From Varroa destructor (Eukaryota; Arthropoda; Arachnida; Mesostigmata; Varroidae): 64,000 bases of DNA. Each line of letters opens with the position of its first letter. Within the stretch, counting starts at the first letter, position 1. This document shows positions 1 to 13,531 of this stretch, piece by piece. Position numbers and translations under genes: made by a program. A model generated the notes under the pieces. The model saw only the letters and a program-made list of their open reading frames with translations. It did not search any database and was not told where the DNA came from. The DNA is taken from the NCBI RefSeq assembly GCF_002443255.2, contig NW_019211458.1, forward strand, positions 40,331,170 through 40,395,169, written 5' to 3'.

Positions 1-3000
1 ATTTTCAAGTTGTTATATATAGTAGAACAAGAACAAGTTGTTCGATAATGTTAATACGAGAATTACAGGTGGCACGAAGGCAAGAATGCATGTAAATATT
101 TATCGTAGCATCAGTTGCTTAGAGAATGTTCGTTTGAGAAGAGTGGCTAAAGTATGATCAGAGCATTCATTTTAGATTCAGTTGGCACTTGAAAGACAAA
201 AGGAAGGGAAAGCCTTTAGCCAGATGCTCTTTTCATACAGCTAGAGAAGCTTAAAAAGCCGGTTGGTGCGCGGCTGACCCTTGAGGTCAACTTGATTTGT
301 CTTCGTCTGCTGAAGTTATGTGAAGTTCTTCAATATTGTCGAAGAGGAGAAGGTAATGCAGTGCGTTTTCCACCCTCTCAACCAGGTCATGCATGTATTT
401 ATCTTCCTTACGTTTCATTGTGTGGGTTCTTCCTTCTGATTTCGTTATGTCGGCTGACGACTATAAGAGGAAAGGCCTGGGTTTTTCGAATCGCTTTCAT
501 TGTTCACAGTCTGAAGCACAAATCGACTAACACCCCTGATTAGATCGATATGCAGGTGTGAATCAGTGGGAAAAATGCGACTTAATACCTCGTACAATAT
601 TGCAATAGTCAATTTATACAAAAATTCTATATACTACACTTTGCTTTTCACAGTCCTCTTCACCGCTCGCACGTATCAACGATATTCGCGAACAGCAAAA
701 AAAAAAAAGGCCGAAATAAGGTCCGAATGCCAATAGATGGAACGGACATAGAGGCCATATCATAAAAAATATTACGGAATTTTTTGCGCATATCTAGTTG
801 ATTGGCGAAAAATCAATAACGAACAATCAATGTATAGAGTTGTGAAGATCGTTGTACGTCAAAAGTAAAGTACTCACGATCATTGGAAGCATCTATGCAG
901 GAAATCTGTTCGGCTGTAAAAGCTCTCAAATAGATCTGCATCCCTTCTGTTTGCGGTGGAAGATTTCGGCGGTCTTGACATGAGCGTTTTGGCTGATTGC
1001 AGATCCTGTGTGGCGTTTAGAACATCAATATACACACTGACAGTAATTAAGTAAGAACTCCAGAACCTCTTCCCTTAGCTACATAGAACAAGTTCATCAG
1101 TAAATTTCAAAATGGATATCGTCAGGTAAGTTTACTTCAATGGACTCATGCTTTTCCACCGTTGTCATTACAAACTGGCCATACGATAGGTTATTAAAGC
1201 ACCCTTTCGAGACTCCTGTGTCCTACCTTGTACGAGGTGCTATAAAAGCCAAGACTAATAATAGTTTCAAAAAGTGCCTAGAATACGAATCCTAATAATA
1301 TAGGATAGGCCGGTATAGGAAACTAGTAACGGTAGCCCTCAGTTCAATGACGTTCACAATGGTATACTGTTAATCAGTAAACATTTGCTAGTTAGAAAAA
1401 AAACAACTAAGAGCTAAGGAATCGATTTGTACCGGTTATGAGTATTATCAAAGTGATACCTCGTTAATTCTTAGTGTTGTATTATACTTTTGTAGAACCA
1501 TCATCAGTCACGGATTGTTGATATTTCTATTAAGGTTATAGCTATTGTTTGCATTGGCCTGTTGTGCATTAGGTAGAGAAAAAACAAAAGTAAACAATAG
1601 TGCAAATTGTTAAATTACTCTTGTCATGCTTCAATCCAATTCAGCTATTAGAGGATGTTGTTTATAATGTATGGATGCTAACTCACATAAAATCAATGGC
1701 TACGGTCATCTCGGCAATATTTGTAGATTAAGTTATGCGTGAAGTAGATCTCGCTTACCATTGTCGTAGTAACACACGCCGGCATTTTCTTCGCGCTAAC
1801 TGATATTAAATGCACGCTCAACCATGTGTCATTTTTTACATCTGCAGTAACATCTCGTACTCGTCAGGCAATAACCAGCTGTCACGGTTGGTAAATTTTT
1901 ACGTCTCTTTTTCCTACTCTGATAGTCGTGATGACAACTTAGCATTTGCTTTTGGACCTTGTCTGTCAATACGTTTGCCAAATCGACCGGCATCGTAAAC
2001 GGTAGCGAACGGAACCATCGATAGGTCAAACAGGTTGAATCACTATTGCCGCTGCGTGTGCCATTCGTCCCGTCCATAGGGCCACCTTTGTACGGTAAAT
2101 GGTCACAGCCACACAGACAGAAATAGAGATAACATTAGCCATATTCAGCGTTCACTTGATTCCGTGGCGTTGGGTGTGACCCGCTCGATGTCGACATTCG
2201 AAATCTGCTTGCATGCACTGACCTGTGAGGACCCAGTTGCCTCGACGTTCAAGCAATTGATCAAATGCATCCCATACATCGGGTACGATGCCTTAATCAG
2301 TACGGTGGCCAGGACACTAACTGATCAAAGTCAGGTGACACGGGGCTAAAAATCCGGAGGCAAACGGCAAGCTATGCATAACAAACAACCGCGTGCCGTC
2401 GAAATCATATGGACGCACGCTAAAAATATATGACGCTACGTAAGATCTGGATGGCTGTGTACAGCCGAGAAAAGACGATGGTGACGGTGGCGTCTTCTTT
2501 CTCTGAGGATTGGCACAAATAAGTAGGCAGGAAGTAGAATTCTGCCTTTGTTCCTAGTGAATAGTGGTAGCGAATTCGACAGGTGGAGAAAAATTTAACC
2601 AGATTGACTCCTACTTTTTATTTTTTCGTCATTGAATAGTGATTTTGCTTTTGGATTTCAGCTATTTTCGTTGTCATCGTTTTCTTTTAGTTGATTTTAC
2701 GAGCCTCTTGTATCCTCCGCTTTTATCTGTATTGAAATGCCATTCTCTACTTGATAATGCTCAAATCCAGCGCTGGTTTGTACATTTTCTCTCATACGGT
2801 TCTTTTTCGTCTAACCCCCGTTCCAACCTTTCAAGCGCCCTTTGTTACTTCATTACCCTTTTCTTTGAATTGTTTGCGCTTGCTTTTTGCTCTCTTTGGA
2901 CAAATATCACTAGAACCTGGAGATGGCATTAGTTTGGTTATTATTGTTGTGACCACTGTAGCTGACGGTGGCCACGTTGCTCTTTATTCTAATGATGATG

Positions 3001-3278
3001 ATCTGTGCTTGCTGACAGCATCGCTGACCATATTGAATGAGAGACATTACCAGGCAGCAGCTTGACGTGCCGCGCATGCCATTTTGAGCCATTTCTATTT
3101 CTCACCTCGTGCGTCCTCTCCCATCATTGATTTGCCCATTATACAATCGCTAATGGCAACAACTAGTATCTCAAACGGGTGTCAATCAAGCGTTTCTTCG
3201 TTGTAAGCATGGGGCGTATTAGTCCACCACAATCAGACGCGAGACACCGTGCGGTAGTGCGAATCTCTTTCGCAGATA

Positions 3279-3303
3279 CTGCTGCTGCTGCTGCTGCTGC
3301 TGC
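3279..3303. repeat. (CTG/CAG)n trinucleotide repeat
   Basis: About eight uninterrupted CTG units. They fall in a short open frame that would read poly-Ala, but nothing else supports coding here, so this is treated as a simple repeat. Confidence 0.9.
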
Positions 3304-3757
3304 AAATGCGGTTGCCTACATTCCTGCCCTGCGTTCACCCGCTTGCTCATCACTACTCAGTAGTATATACGGCCCATCAACAAAGGCGTCTGTATAGACT
3401 GCGATTGCGAACGGTAGTTTCAGATGAAATACCAAATATGCATACATTCTTGTACTAAATACACAATCTATATCAAAACATTCATATACGGTAATTGTTA
3501 GTATAGGCTAACTTCTCTGCTGATCGGACGGAGCTAAGGGATGGGTTCGATCGCCTACTACGCTAGCTTTGCTAAGATTGTTATGCTAGGTAGGTACGAG
3601 ATCGAGTCAATGCACGATGCTAGAAGTCAGTTTCTGCGATTATTGAAAACCCGCCCTGTTGCCTTCTCATGCGCCCCCTTCCCGCTCCCTCGCTGCCGCC
3701 AGATGATGACCTCCATTCGGCAGAGGTCAACGGGGTGGAGGCAATGATTGCCATTAT

Positions 3758-3780
3758 TGATGATGATGATGATGACGATG
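3758..3780. repeat. (GAT)n trinucleotide repeat
   Basis: Seven to eight GAT units, one interrupted by a C. No coding context was recognised. Confidence 0.85.
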
Positions 3781-4825
3781 TTGTTGGCAGTGGCACGAGT
3801 GATGTTAGACGGACAGGAGCATAGCTTTCGTTTTATTCGGTCTTCTTGTTCTGCTTCATCTTCGTTATCGTTCTCCGATTCGCCGATGTTTTTTTCGTTG
3901 TGTTAAACCTGCCTTTTTTCTTCGTTAGGGCTTTTATCTGCTGCTTCTCAGTTGGTATCATCCCTGTTGTACGCAGTACCTGACCGGTGTCTTCATACCA
4001 CCTCTTGTTGCGTCGCCTTTTTCATTTCTTTTTGTTGCGGCTGTAGCTCGCGCAAGCGAACAACGTCATCGATGACCACCATTATCGCAACAGCGACCAC
4101 GACGTACGCCCTCTACCGCGTTCTGTCACATTGTTTCCTTAAGTTTTTCGCTCTTTTTCCTTTTTCTTCCTTTTTGATTTTTCTACTTTTTTTTTTTAAT
4201 GCACGCTTCTTGCGTTCGCTAATGCGGCACGTTAGCTTTGCCGCCTATTCCTCTGCTTCGTACTTGCACATATGTTACGATTTATGTATACTACTACTAC
4301 AGCATAGAAGTGGTCGTGTACGTCGACAGATGCTGGACGCAAAGTCAGGGGCAGCGGCAGATTCAGTATAGGTACGCAGTAAATGCCTACACGGGTCTAA
4401 CTAGCAGCGGCTGTCGATGTGCCGAAACAACGTCAGCGTCAAACGATGAATCGAACCGATGACGAAGACGGTGCGAGTGAAAGTTGAAAATTTGACGAAT
4501 GCCTTAGAATGTCAGGTGTCGCCCTCTGACCGTCCGTGGCTGCCAATCTATCAACTCGTTGATCCGTTCATCAGTTTTGTTTGCGTCTATCGAATAAACC
4601 TAACAAAACAATTATCATTATCAGCAGTAGCATAGACGTTCAAAGCATGGGTGTACAAGCGATGACAGCGATTGGCGTACGAGTTTTGATCAGACCAACA
4701 ATGGCCGCTTCGACGGTTGCATAGTACATATGGCGTCGATCGTGGGTACTTGCACATGGACAAGTACTAAAACCAGAAGGCTGGTATAATTTGACTATAC
4801 GATACTATAGGCAACAACTGGAAAA

Positions 4826-6604
4826 ATGGCGAATTCGCTAAATCTGGATAGTTCTGATGTCTTTGAAATTGTCTGTAACCGAAGGTTAGTCAAGAAGGTG
4901 TATTGGCACGGCTGATCATCATCGCAAGAGACCATAGTGATTTTCAGAAATATCAATTACCCACGTAAAGACACGCACACAGTGGTTCTAGTAAAAATAA
5001 TCGACAGACCGCGAAATGCAATAACTGTTATCATCTTTTCGGGTTGTTGACAACGACAACGAATGTGAGGTTGTTTATTAAGCTATGTATTACTGACATG
5101 TTAACTGTATCCGCGTTCAGGGTGTCAGTCGTCTGGAAAATCAGTGTCTATTCAAAATTTAGTCTTCAAATGTAAGTTATTAAACGCACGTGATCGTTTC
5201 AATCTATCCTTTCTATAACTTTGTGTTATTATTTCTTTTGGATATTTATTTTGTCTAACTCTCCCGGTCCTATAGTAGTACTGAGTATCGAATGGCCTCT
5301 AATAATAAACATCTATTTATGGATTTTCGATTTTATAAATTACAAGATCGTAAAGGTCGATTAAGCCTTGTCCTTTTTGTCAATATCGTTAGTGCTTAAA
5401 GACATATTGAGTGTTTTTTGTTGGAACGCTGCCAATGTTCTATTAAGGTCAATTTGCAGGTCATTGCATAAATGCTAGCCGAACATCACGGTATTGAACA
5501 ATGTCATTTATAAGTTATAAAATCTTAAAAACATCTAATATCTAAATGCAGAGCTAGTTAAAAAAAAAAGTTCAAAGAATTATGAATTGCGTCGTTACCA
5601 ATAAATTCGTGTCCTACCAAAGTACCACTGTGGAATTTATCAAATTTGTTTATTCATTAAATTTCATAGATCAACATTTGCTAAAATAAAGTACAGTTGT
5701 TAGTGATGACAACGCTTTTTTACTGATCTTTAGCAGTTCTTTATTGCGTAAATCCTAGATCTTTCTTGTACTGTGGTTTTGTGGGAACTATTGCAGCAAG
5801 ATGCTGTCAGTGTATTTCCAAGCTTATTCAATACGATGTGCCAAAGCCCCTATATACTTACCGAGTTTATATAGTAACTTGATGCGTTCCAAAAAATTGG
5901 ATCGATGTTTTTGATTTTTAAAAAATCGTTTTGTGACAGAAACGTCATACGAAGAGTCAGTTACTTATTGGAATGTACTAAACTTAAATAAGACTAGATA
6001 TTTAACTTAGGGTTGTCAAAGGAGATGAGACTTATATCGAATTAGTCATGAAGGTTCACTTACGTCTGATTCATCGGAATGTCTTTAACTATCGCTATAA
6101 TCCGACATATAACATTACGTGATTAACGCTTGTTCCTTTGCCAGAACCCTAGAACTAAGGATTTTTGAAGACAGGGGGACACAAATTTTGTTCTGCTGTT
6201 AACATGCAAAAACCACCTCTTATTACCGATGACAGAAACTAATCACTGCGGACTAACTTCCAAATTTCTATAATAGACCAAGGAGCTTTGAGGCGCTTAA
6301 CAACAGTTTTGTGGTCCCTAATTTTTCAGCCGCTTTTCATCAAAGATGTCTTCAGTTGATTGTCATCAACTCAGATAGGGGGCATCCTCTAGCTCTCGGA
6401 TACGCTTTTCAACTTGGCAAACTACTTTGGAACAGTCTTCCAAGCGATAGGGCTCTTACTGTACGTACGCGAAACATCTCAGGCTATTTCGGCAGCGTAG
6501 TACCGTTAAAACAGGCTGACAGAGCATGGAAATAACTGAGGAAAGTAGGAAAACGAAAAGGAAAAAAACGCGAGAATTTATTACCCAACCCAAAAAAGGA
6601 AACA

Positions 6605-6640
<36 letters not shown>

Positions 6641-8220
6641 TCAAAGCTGATTCAAGCAAAACGAATAACACATTTTGCAAACGCAGGTGTATGTAGAAGC
6701 GAAAACGAAGATGAACGTTAATATTTGAACGTATCATTAACCTCGCCCGTGGTTCTAAGGACACGTTTGCGCCAGTTGCGTATAAAATAAGCTATTGGAG
6801 CATGGTTCGCTGAGCTTCTGCAGCCCCTCTGCAAAGGTCCCATTTCCTTTGCCTAACCATTATTCTATCCTTGCTAAGACCATCTATTTAATTGAATGGA
6901 CGGATACTTAATCTCATTTATACTTACAACAAGTTGCTTTGTCGTCTTTCTCTTTTCATAATTAGTTGTAACCGAAGTTTTGACTCTCGGTATATCTCTT
7001 TTTGTTCTAAATAAAGTAATTCTTAGACATATGTGTGCGCCACAAAACTTAATGCCAAAAAAAATATAGCCATGTACATCTTTGAGATAACCTCTTTTTG
7101 ATTTTTCAAATGATATGTTAAATTTGTCTGCCAGAGACGTTGTTGGACACTCGCAGAGCTTATTGCAACGATTGAGATTATTATTATCATAAGATTAAGT
7201 TCGATAAGGATCGTAAGGAAAACTTTACGATGAAAACAAGAGGGCTGATTATACCCAAAAAATGTTTGGATAGGAAAAAAATGAAAATTACTTCCATCGA
7301 TTCTATCACTGGTGAAGTTCGTTGCCAATGGACGTTGGTCTAATAGGAACAATACATCAACCATTTAACTACTTCACCATAGGTTGTACTCAGTTATGTT
7401 TGGGTTTACGAATTCGCTTTTTGGCAGAACTCTTTCCATAGAAACTTTCTTTTGCCTTCATTGTATTCGGTAATATCACCTCTTCAAGTTAATTTTGACT
7501 ATTGTAAGGCTTCATGCGTTAAGATTAGGAGGAAATTTTAACAACATCTCCGGACAAGTATGATATTAATTCCATTAGCGCTTAGGGTGTTTACTGAATA
7601 CTAGTAAAGAATCGTATCATACATAGGCCTAAAGGGCGGCTTTATACGTCCTCAGACGGCTGCCAGCTCCAAGCGTATATCGCAGTCGACCATCAATTCA
7701 CAATGGTTTATTTTTTATGAGAGCAAACATAAATCTTCACAGACTTTTGACACCAGCCTTTTTTTAAGCCAGGACTACCCAGTAAAAATAATCGAAATGC
7801 TTCTTTTTAAGACCTTCTATACTAATTTATTTATATATTATACGTTATGAAAATAAGGCTAATGGGTTTTGCACATATATGTATATATATAAAGAAAGTC
7901 TCAATAACAACTTTAACAGTTAAGTCAGGCTTTACTTGACGAGAAGATGCTACCCCGAAAAAAAGCTTATGCCTGTGAAGTTTTATTATCATGAGCCTAA
8001 AATACAGGAAAACTAACATGGCAAATGTGGTACAGTTTGGTACTATTAGTGTCACGCAATAAACATTTCAAGCAAGCAGTTTGAATCGCTTCAGCAGGTG
8101 CTAAGGAGTGGCCGAAGACACAGACTTACAGAAACAAAATACAAACTTATGCTGGAACGGAGGGTATTCATGTTGCCCGCCCGTCCCACATACGCGCCAA
8201 ATCACTGCCGTGTGCCGTAA
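4826..8220 (+). CDS. Unrecognised 126-residue protein, five exons
   Basis: Five exons join in phase through consensus sites: 4826-4884 (ATG; protein starts MANSLNLDSSDVFEIV), 4948-4964 (17-nt microexon), 5121-5171, 6330-6460 and 8098-8220 (TAA). The summed length is 381 nt, 126 aa plus stop. The middle contains a Leu/Gly-rich stretch (LALGYAFQLGKLLW); the C-terminal part is basic and ends with Pro-rich residues. There is no signal peptide, obvious membrane segment or motif I can name. If exon 2 is not spliced out at its GTAAAG donor, the frame reads on to a stop at about 5050, giving a 53-aa alternative. The stop lies 95 bp before the ATG of the mL62/ICT1 gene on the same strand. Function is unknown; the model is an inference from matching phases and open frames. 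Confidence 0.5.
6609..6638. repeat. (TA)n microsatellite
   Basis: About 14 TA units. It lies just after the fourth exon of the 126-residue gene, in its last intron. Confidence 0.95.
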
Positions 8221-8315
8221 GCACACCGCATATTCGAAATTCGCTTGGCAGAAGTGCAACTGTTGTGCGCGCAGAGTTACTGAGCCCCAACGAAACAAGA
8301 CACAAAGGGGCAAAC

Positions 8316-11300
8316 ATGGCCCATTGTCTAAGGCACGTTTTAGGTGTATTATTTAAACGAACTAGTTTAACTGGCGTTCGTGAAGCTTCCTTCAAGTCAC
8401 CGCTTAATATTGAGAACCTATACGGTGCGGGACCCGAAGCTATAGCAGATTCCCCTCAGGTAAAAAATGATCATCTGCAATTAAGCATAAAGATTTACGC
8501 AGACTAATCATTTCGTGGAGGATGAAGTAAACCCAAGGCTGAGTTGAGAAGTTAATATCAATTTTTAGGCAACATTTGTTTACTTGAGCACCTTGAATAC
8601 GACTGCTGCACATCTTACATAAATGTAACAATGGAATAAGCATTACGGCATTGAATGGTTCAGCAGCGAATTAGAATAGTAACTAATAAAAGAGTCATTA
8701 CGATAGAAATAGCATGAATGGCTTCAACATCAAATACAGTGCCTTATGCTTAAGTACGGATAAAGCCAAAATTAAACGACAATGGTAATATCATAAATTA
8801 ATAATTAAATTGGTTTATAATAATTTCACTATATGCAAACCATTTTATAACGAGTAATTTCGTAACATTTATGAAGTGCACGAAGCTTCGTGTTGTTAGT
8901 ACGACGAGCAACAAGGTGTACTGGAATCATATAAGGATGTCAGAGTATTCTGTTACCTCATCATTTTATTTGTGTATTCTTAATGTTTATTAGTCATCAT
9001 CATTTTTTTCGAGCAAGATGTATTAAAACTATTCGTTGCAAGCATTAATACGTTATAAAAAAATAAAAGGCTATGGTTCAAAATGTTGAAGTGGCTCAGT
9101 TGAACCATTCACCCGATGGACTAGAATATGCAATAGGTACTTCTTCAAAAAAGGATTTTAAATGTAACTGATGAATATGCTGTAATTACGACTTTTATCA
9201 TCGAACTGTTGTATGTGGCAGATGTCTCGAAAGCTTGGATAATTCATAGGTAAAATTCTCAAATTTACATTGACTCACATTTTCAGCCCCCCCAGTCAAC
9301 AGAATCTACATTCAGCGGCTTTATTCCTATGAGTAAGTAGTATCTTAGTCAAACATGTGTTCGCATGCGATTGATGCCTCCGAAGCCCTTCTTCAACATG
9401 ATGGCATTTCCTGCAATCTATGATTTCGTCTTCTTACATAGGAAAAAAATGTTTTGAATTATGACCTAACTTTGGCCTGATACATACTTATGGTCATTTT
9501 AAGTGATTTAGTATTTTTTGACTAGTTACAGAGGTTCCAATATTGAGATACTTGTAGCTTGATATTACAAGTATTTCATTCGATAATATAGGACTACCCT
9601 ATATACCGAATTGAAAAACCTCGGTAATGCATTCAGCACTTGATACCCTTTGAACTCAGCTTATTATCTGTAATATTTGACAGTGTACATGGTCACAAAA
9701 ATAAGAGATAGTAGATCGCTGGACGTTCAACATATCCAACACACGTGCTCCAATTAAAATCCGAACATATTGCAATGCTATTTGTATTATGTTAACCATA
9801 ATTTGCTAATATTTTACAGAAGAGCTGAGTGTTACCTACTCGAGAAGTAGCGGTCCAGGAGGTCAACATGTAAATACAAGTAAGTTATTCATCGTATCAT
9901 TGTGATTTAAACTGAATTTATTAAAAAAATACTACTTATCGTAATTTGTGTGCTTCGAATATATTTGCATGATAAATGTTCTAAAGCAAGTGAAGCATAT
10001 ATAGATCGTTCTTTTACTAAAATCTTATATATGTGTTTTGCCGCCGACAGTCTTTATTAACATCTTTTTGAGCAAATACTAGTAATGCTATCGTATTGAT
10101 AATACTCTACGTAAAAAGTATCGATACTTTTTTGATTTTTTGATAACTATTTTTGAACGCTTTGAAAAAAAGATCTATAGATGTACCGTTTTTTTCATAG
10201 ATGTAAATGTACTACAAATTTTGGGGTACTAATTCTTCATAAATACCTCATAGACTGAACTATTATAACGTTGTATTACAACCTTGTTGCTATGGTTAGT
10301 CTGCTTCTGGTGAACGAGCTCTATGATTTGCGATTAGAGCCGCCGCGACAGATGAAACGAGATGCTATTTAGGGTGCCCATATCTTTATCATCGTGCAGT
10401 GATTATGTGCTTGCTTATTAAACTAAGCGATGCCTGAGGTTTTGATATTCAAAGTTGGACGCAAATACGCTTCGTTTCATTCTGATGAATGTCAACCGTC
10501 TAAAGTAATTTGGAACTAAGGCAGTACCGAATATAAAATATAAGACATTTAGGATATCCCTAGAGCAGCTAATGGAGGGTAAAGCGCTTCGAACCACCCA
10601 GTATTACATAATGGCAATTTCGCGCTTTTGAGCATTTGAAAAATCTAATAAAGCTGCACCATTGCTAGAGTCAAGATAAAAAGTTCTGAAAGAAATGGGA
10701 AGATAACTTTTCACGTCGTTTGAAGAAAAATAAGGTGAACGTAAACAAGCTCAAGAATGGACCGAACAACCTGACCTTTCTAGGTCAGTTGTGTAAACAA
10801 AAGGTTGAAGAATAAGTAGCAAGTGGAACATAAAAATATAACCGTGCAAGAAAGGGGGAAGAAGGGGGGTTTGAATTTTTATGTTAATTAACGCTCTATT
10901 TATGTTAACAACCCTACCGCAAAAAAATAGCGCAAGTGGCTTTCAGGTGAATAGTATGATCAATTAATGAATATCCACATCATTTCAGCAAACTCTAAAG
11001 TGCACATACGGTTCCATATCGATTCGGCGACGTGGATTCCTAATAACGCGAAAAAAAGGCTCAAAACCCAAGTATGAATTACGTTCTTTTGTTAGCAATA
11101 TGATCGATAAATATTTTGTTGCCGCGCCGACAACGAATAGATATTAGAGGGCCGCTTATTTATTTTCATGTTTAATATCAATTAAATGTAGTGCGATATA
11201 AAATCGTTTCAGCTGGGAGAGCTTTTGCTATTAAGCCTTGGATAGTATTTTCTGCTGTAGATATTATCTTTTATACAAATGCATGCTATACGTCAAAATA

Positions 11301-12061
11301 GCATACCTTAATTGAGACCTATATATAATTTTTTAAGTCAGCCCATATTGTTAATTGTGTGATATATGAAAACGATAGCGACAAAAAACATAGCTATTCA
11401 TAATTATTTAGTAAAGGTATTTTTGTGCTATAACCGCGTGATGTTTTATCATGTTCTAACCTCTATGTATTAACGATGGCGTTTGTGATATGTACTTTAT
11501 AGTGTGCCAGCTCCATTACGAAGGATGGATTTTTTGTTATTAGTTCAGACCGCACTCGAAAGCAGATCCTTAATACGGCTGATTGTGTGGATCGCATTCG
11601 GACGATGGTGTTCGAAGCATGTAAACCTCCGCCAGAGGTCAGCCAGGAGACACGACAAATGCTCAAGGCAAGGTATATATAGGTTTCGGACTTTTGGCCT
11701 TGAAACCAACATTGACGAACTAATTATGCACGTACGTCATTTTTGTAGAAAAGTCATCCAGTACAGAGCTCGGTAAATATAGAGAATTATATGCATTGAA
11801 AATGATTGTCCACTAAATATATTCGAAGCGCTAAAGATATACAGATTCGAAGCGCCTTGATAACATTTTTTAAAATTTCTACTTGAGTTTTCATTACAGA
11901 GTTACATTTTTAAATACTTAATTCATGTGCAATCTTTAAATAGTAGGTTACATTTGATTTTGATTTTTTATAGACTGGACCGCGCAGCTGCCATTCGCCT
12001 CCGACAGAAACGGATCAAAAGCCAAAATCGCCGAAACAGTCAAGCCGATCATGGCTTTTGA
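8316..12061 (+). CDS. MRPL58: Peptidyl-tRNA hydrolase mL62/ICT1, mitochondrial
   Basis: Six exons join in phase: 8316-8459, 9287-9332, 9820-9879, 10989-11071, 11503-11672 and 11974-12061 (TGA), giving 196 aa, close to the usual length of about 206. The N-terminus (MAHCLRHVLGVLFKR) is Arg-rich and lacks acidic residues, as in a mitochondrial targeting peptide. The hallmark RSSGPGGQHVNT, with the catalytic GGQ at residues 77-79, is encoded by exon 3. It is followed by the conserved N-S-K-V-x-I-R-F strand, a release-factor-like region (VISSDRTRKQ, NTADCVDRIR) and the basic C-terminal tail with RLRQKR that family members insert into the mRNA channel of stalled ribosomes. Known role: a mitoribosome large-subunit protein that hydrolyses peptidyl-tRNA on stalled mitochondrial ribosomes. 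The residue after GGQ is His, where the human protein has Asn. All motifs are intact, so it is probably functional. Confidence 0.93.
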
Positions 12062-12268
12062 ACACACTATGACATTGCTTAAACTTCATTACACAAAATG
12101 ATAGTTGTAGTCATATTTTAGCTTAAACAGTATGTGAAAATGTATATTTTACCGTATTTCACATAGTAAAATTACTAAAAGTAAGATTTTTATTACGCTC
12201 AAGAAGTTCTTTTTCTTTGTACCGTTATCGTTATCTTAAACCAAGTCAGCACTTCCGCTTTGCGTGCT

Positions 12269-12274
12269 AATAAA
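12269..12274 (+). terminator. Candidate poly(A) signal of the mL62/ICT1 gene
   Basis: AATAAA about 210 nt after the ICT1 stop codon, the first canonical hexamer on the plus strand that I noticed downstream. Confidence 0.45.
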
Positions 12275-12709
12275 GACCAATGGCTGCTGTGGCTAAATAT
12301 TTTTTTAATCCGCGACTAACGGTCTCGAGCAATGAAATATTATGTCATGTTCCTTTACATCGGTTGCTAACTGTACGGTCTGTTGTATCTGAGGGATAAG
12401 AACCTAAAATGCTTGTGCCCCTTCTGGATGGAGAGTCGCGCAAGACATATTATTGTTGCGGTGGATACGCCCGTCGCCACTACCTTATTTCGCTTACACG
12501 TGATGATCGGTGCCAATTGCAAAATCTCTTTGACCCCAAGCGCGAATCGAACCCTATCGGTACCAGGCTGGCGCAACGTATAGAATACGCTGTGGACAGA
12601 GTACTACCGCTCGGTAGCTAAATCTGAGATACGTTTGTTCCTAGAGCAGGTTTTTAAATGTTCATATAAAAGTGTTCCATCTCTGTCAATATTTGTATTA
12701 AAGTCACGT

Positions 12710-12733
12710 TATTTATTATTATTATTATTATTA
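12710..12733. repeat. (ATT)n microsatellite
   Basis: About eight ATT units in intergenic DNA downstream of the ICT1 gene. Confidence 0.9.
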
Positions 12734-13531
12734 GGATAAGTCAGTAAAAATAGGTTATTCCTTTTTGTAAAAAAAAAAGATATACTATAAAAAACCTGCT
12801 TGGTTGTAGTATTCTTACATTGAAGTAATAACGTCTGACTATTGGACGAACCTCTTCATGAAATCAAATTTCGAAATCATCATTTAACAAATTTATGTTG
12901 ATGCTTTCAGCGGATTACACTGAAATTACAGTCAACTCTACTCGTCAAGGCCGAAATAATCACAGGCACTTCTTTTATAGGTATTACTCAACAAGTTAAC
13001 GTTTCGCACTGGTTGCTATCAATACACTAATGTAGTTAAATGGCAATTTGATCCAGTTTCACAGGATTTTTAAGGGTTTTCATTGGCTTTTTGCGCTCTT
13101 CCCATCAACTTTAGTTTTATGTGCCGGCAAAGACGCATTCATTGCGATAGGAAGGCGAGGACATATACATAAGCCCATTCATGAAATACTAATTGAAGCA
13201 ACAACTCAGACATAACTTAGCCTATTTAGCATTGTGTTTTGTACGTCCTAACTACTGATATATCGATTAATTGCAAGTATTGGGAAAAAGAAGAAACATA
13301 CAGATGGTTATTGAAAATTTAATGCGCATATTATTAGAGCTGGTCAGTTTTGTGGTGCAGATTTTCCGAAAGTGGTTCTCGAATTGCTTCAGTTTGAGTT
13401 AAGCTATGGATTTGAAAACGTTGTTTGTATTTGATTAAAGGTAATATGTACTACGATGACAATCTTGTTTTAAAAAAGGCTGAGGCAACATCTCGACTAC
13501 AATTATAGGAATTTTTTTTACATTATATATA

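Larger units (their letters stand above)
1..4825. other. Intergenic or intronic stretch, no supported gene
   Basis: No open frame here resembles a known protein, including the 139-codon frame at 3952-4371, which is low-complexity Ser/Thr/Phe/Cys. One exon-like start exists at 1112-1125: an ATG followed by Asp-Ile-Val and a strong AG|GTAAGT donor, but no in-phase partner exon was found. A segment at about 1495-1572 is open and hydrophobic, but its phase does not match that start. Triplet repeats are present at 3279-3303 and 3758-3780. Confidence 0.5.

Noticed and set aside
3952..4371. 139-codon open frame, one of the longest on the plus strand
   Set aside because: Composition is Ser/Thr/Phe/Cys low complexity from pyrimidine-rich DNA, with an overlapping second frame and no motif.
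7023..7364. 113-codon minus-strand frame with hydrophobic stretches inside an intron
   Set aside because: AT-rich DNA easily yields hydrophobic frames; no family motif, splice partner or poly(A) context.
12530..12610. Minus-strand GGTTCGATTCG resembling a tRNA B box with an A-box-like GAGCGGTAG upstream
   Set aside because: Box spacing is too long for an ordinary tRNA and no acceptor stem or anticodon arm can be folded by eye; a decayed tRNA-derived SINE remains possible.
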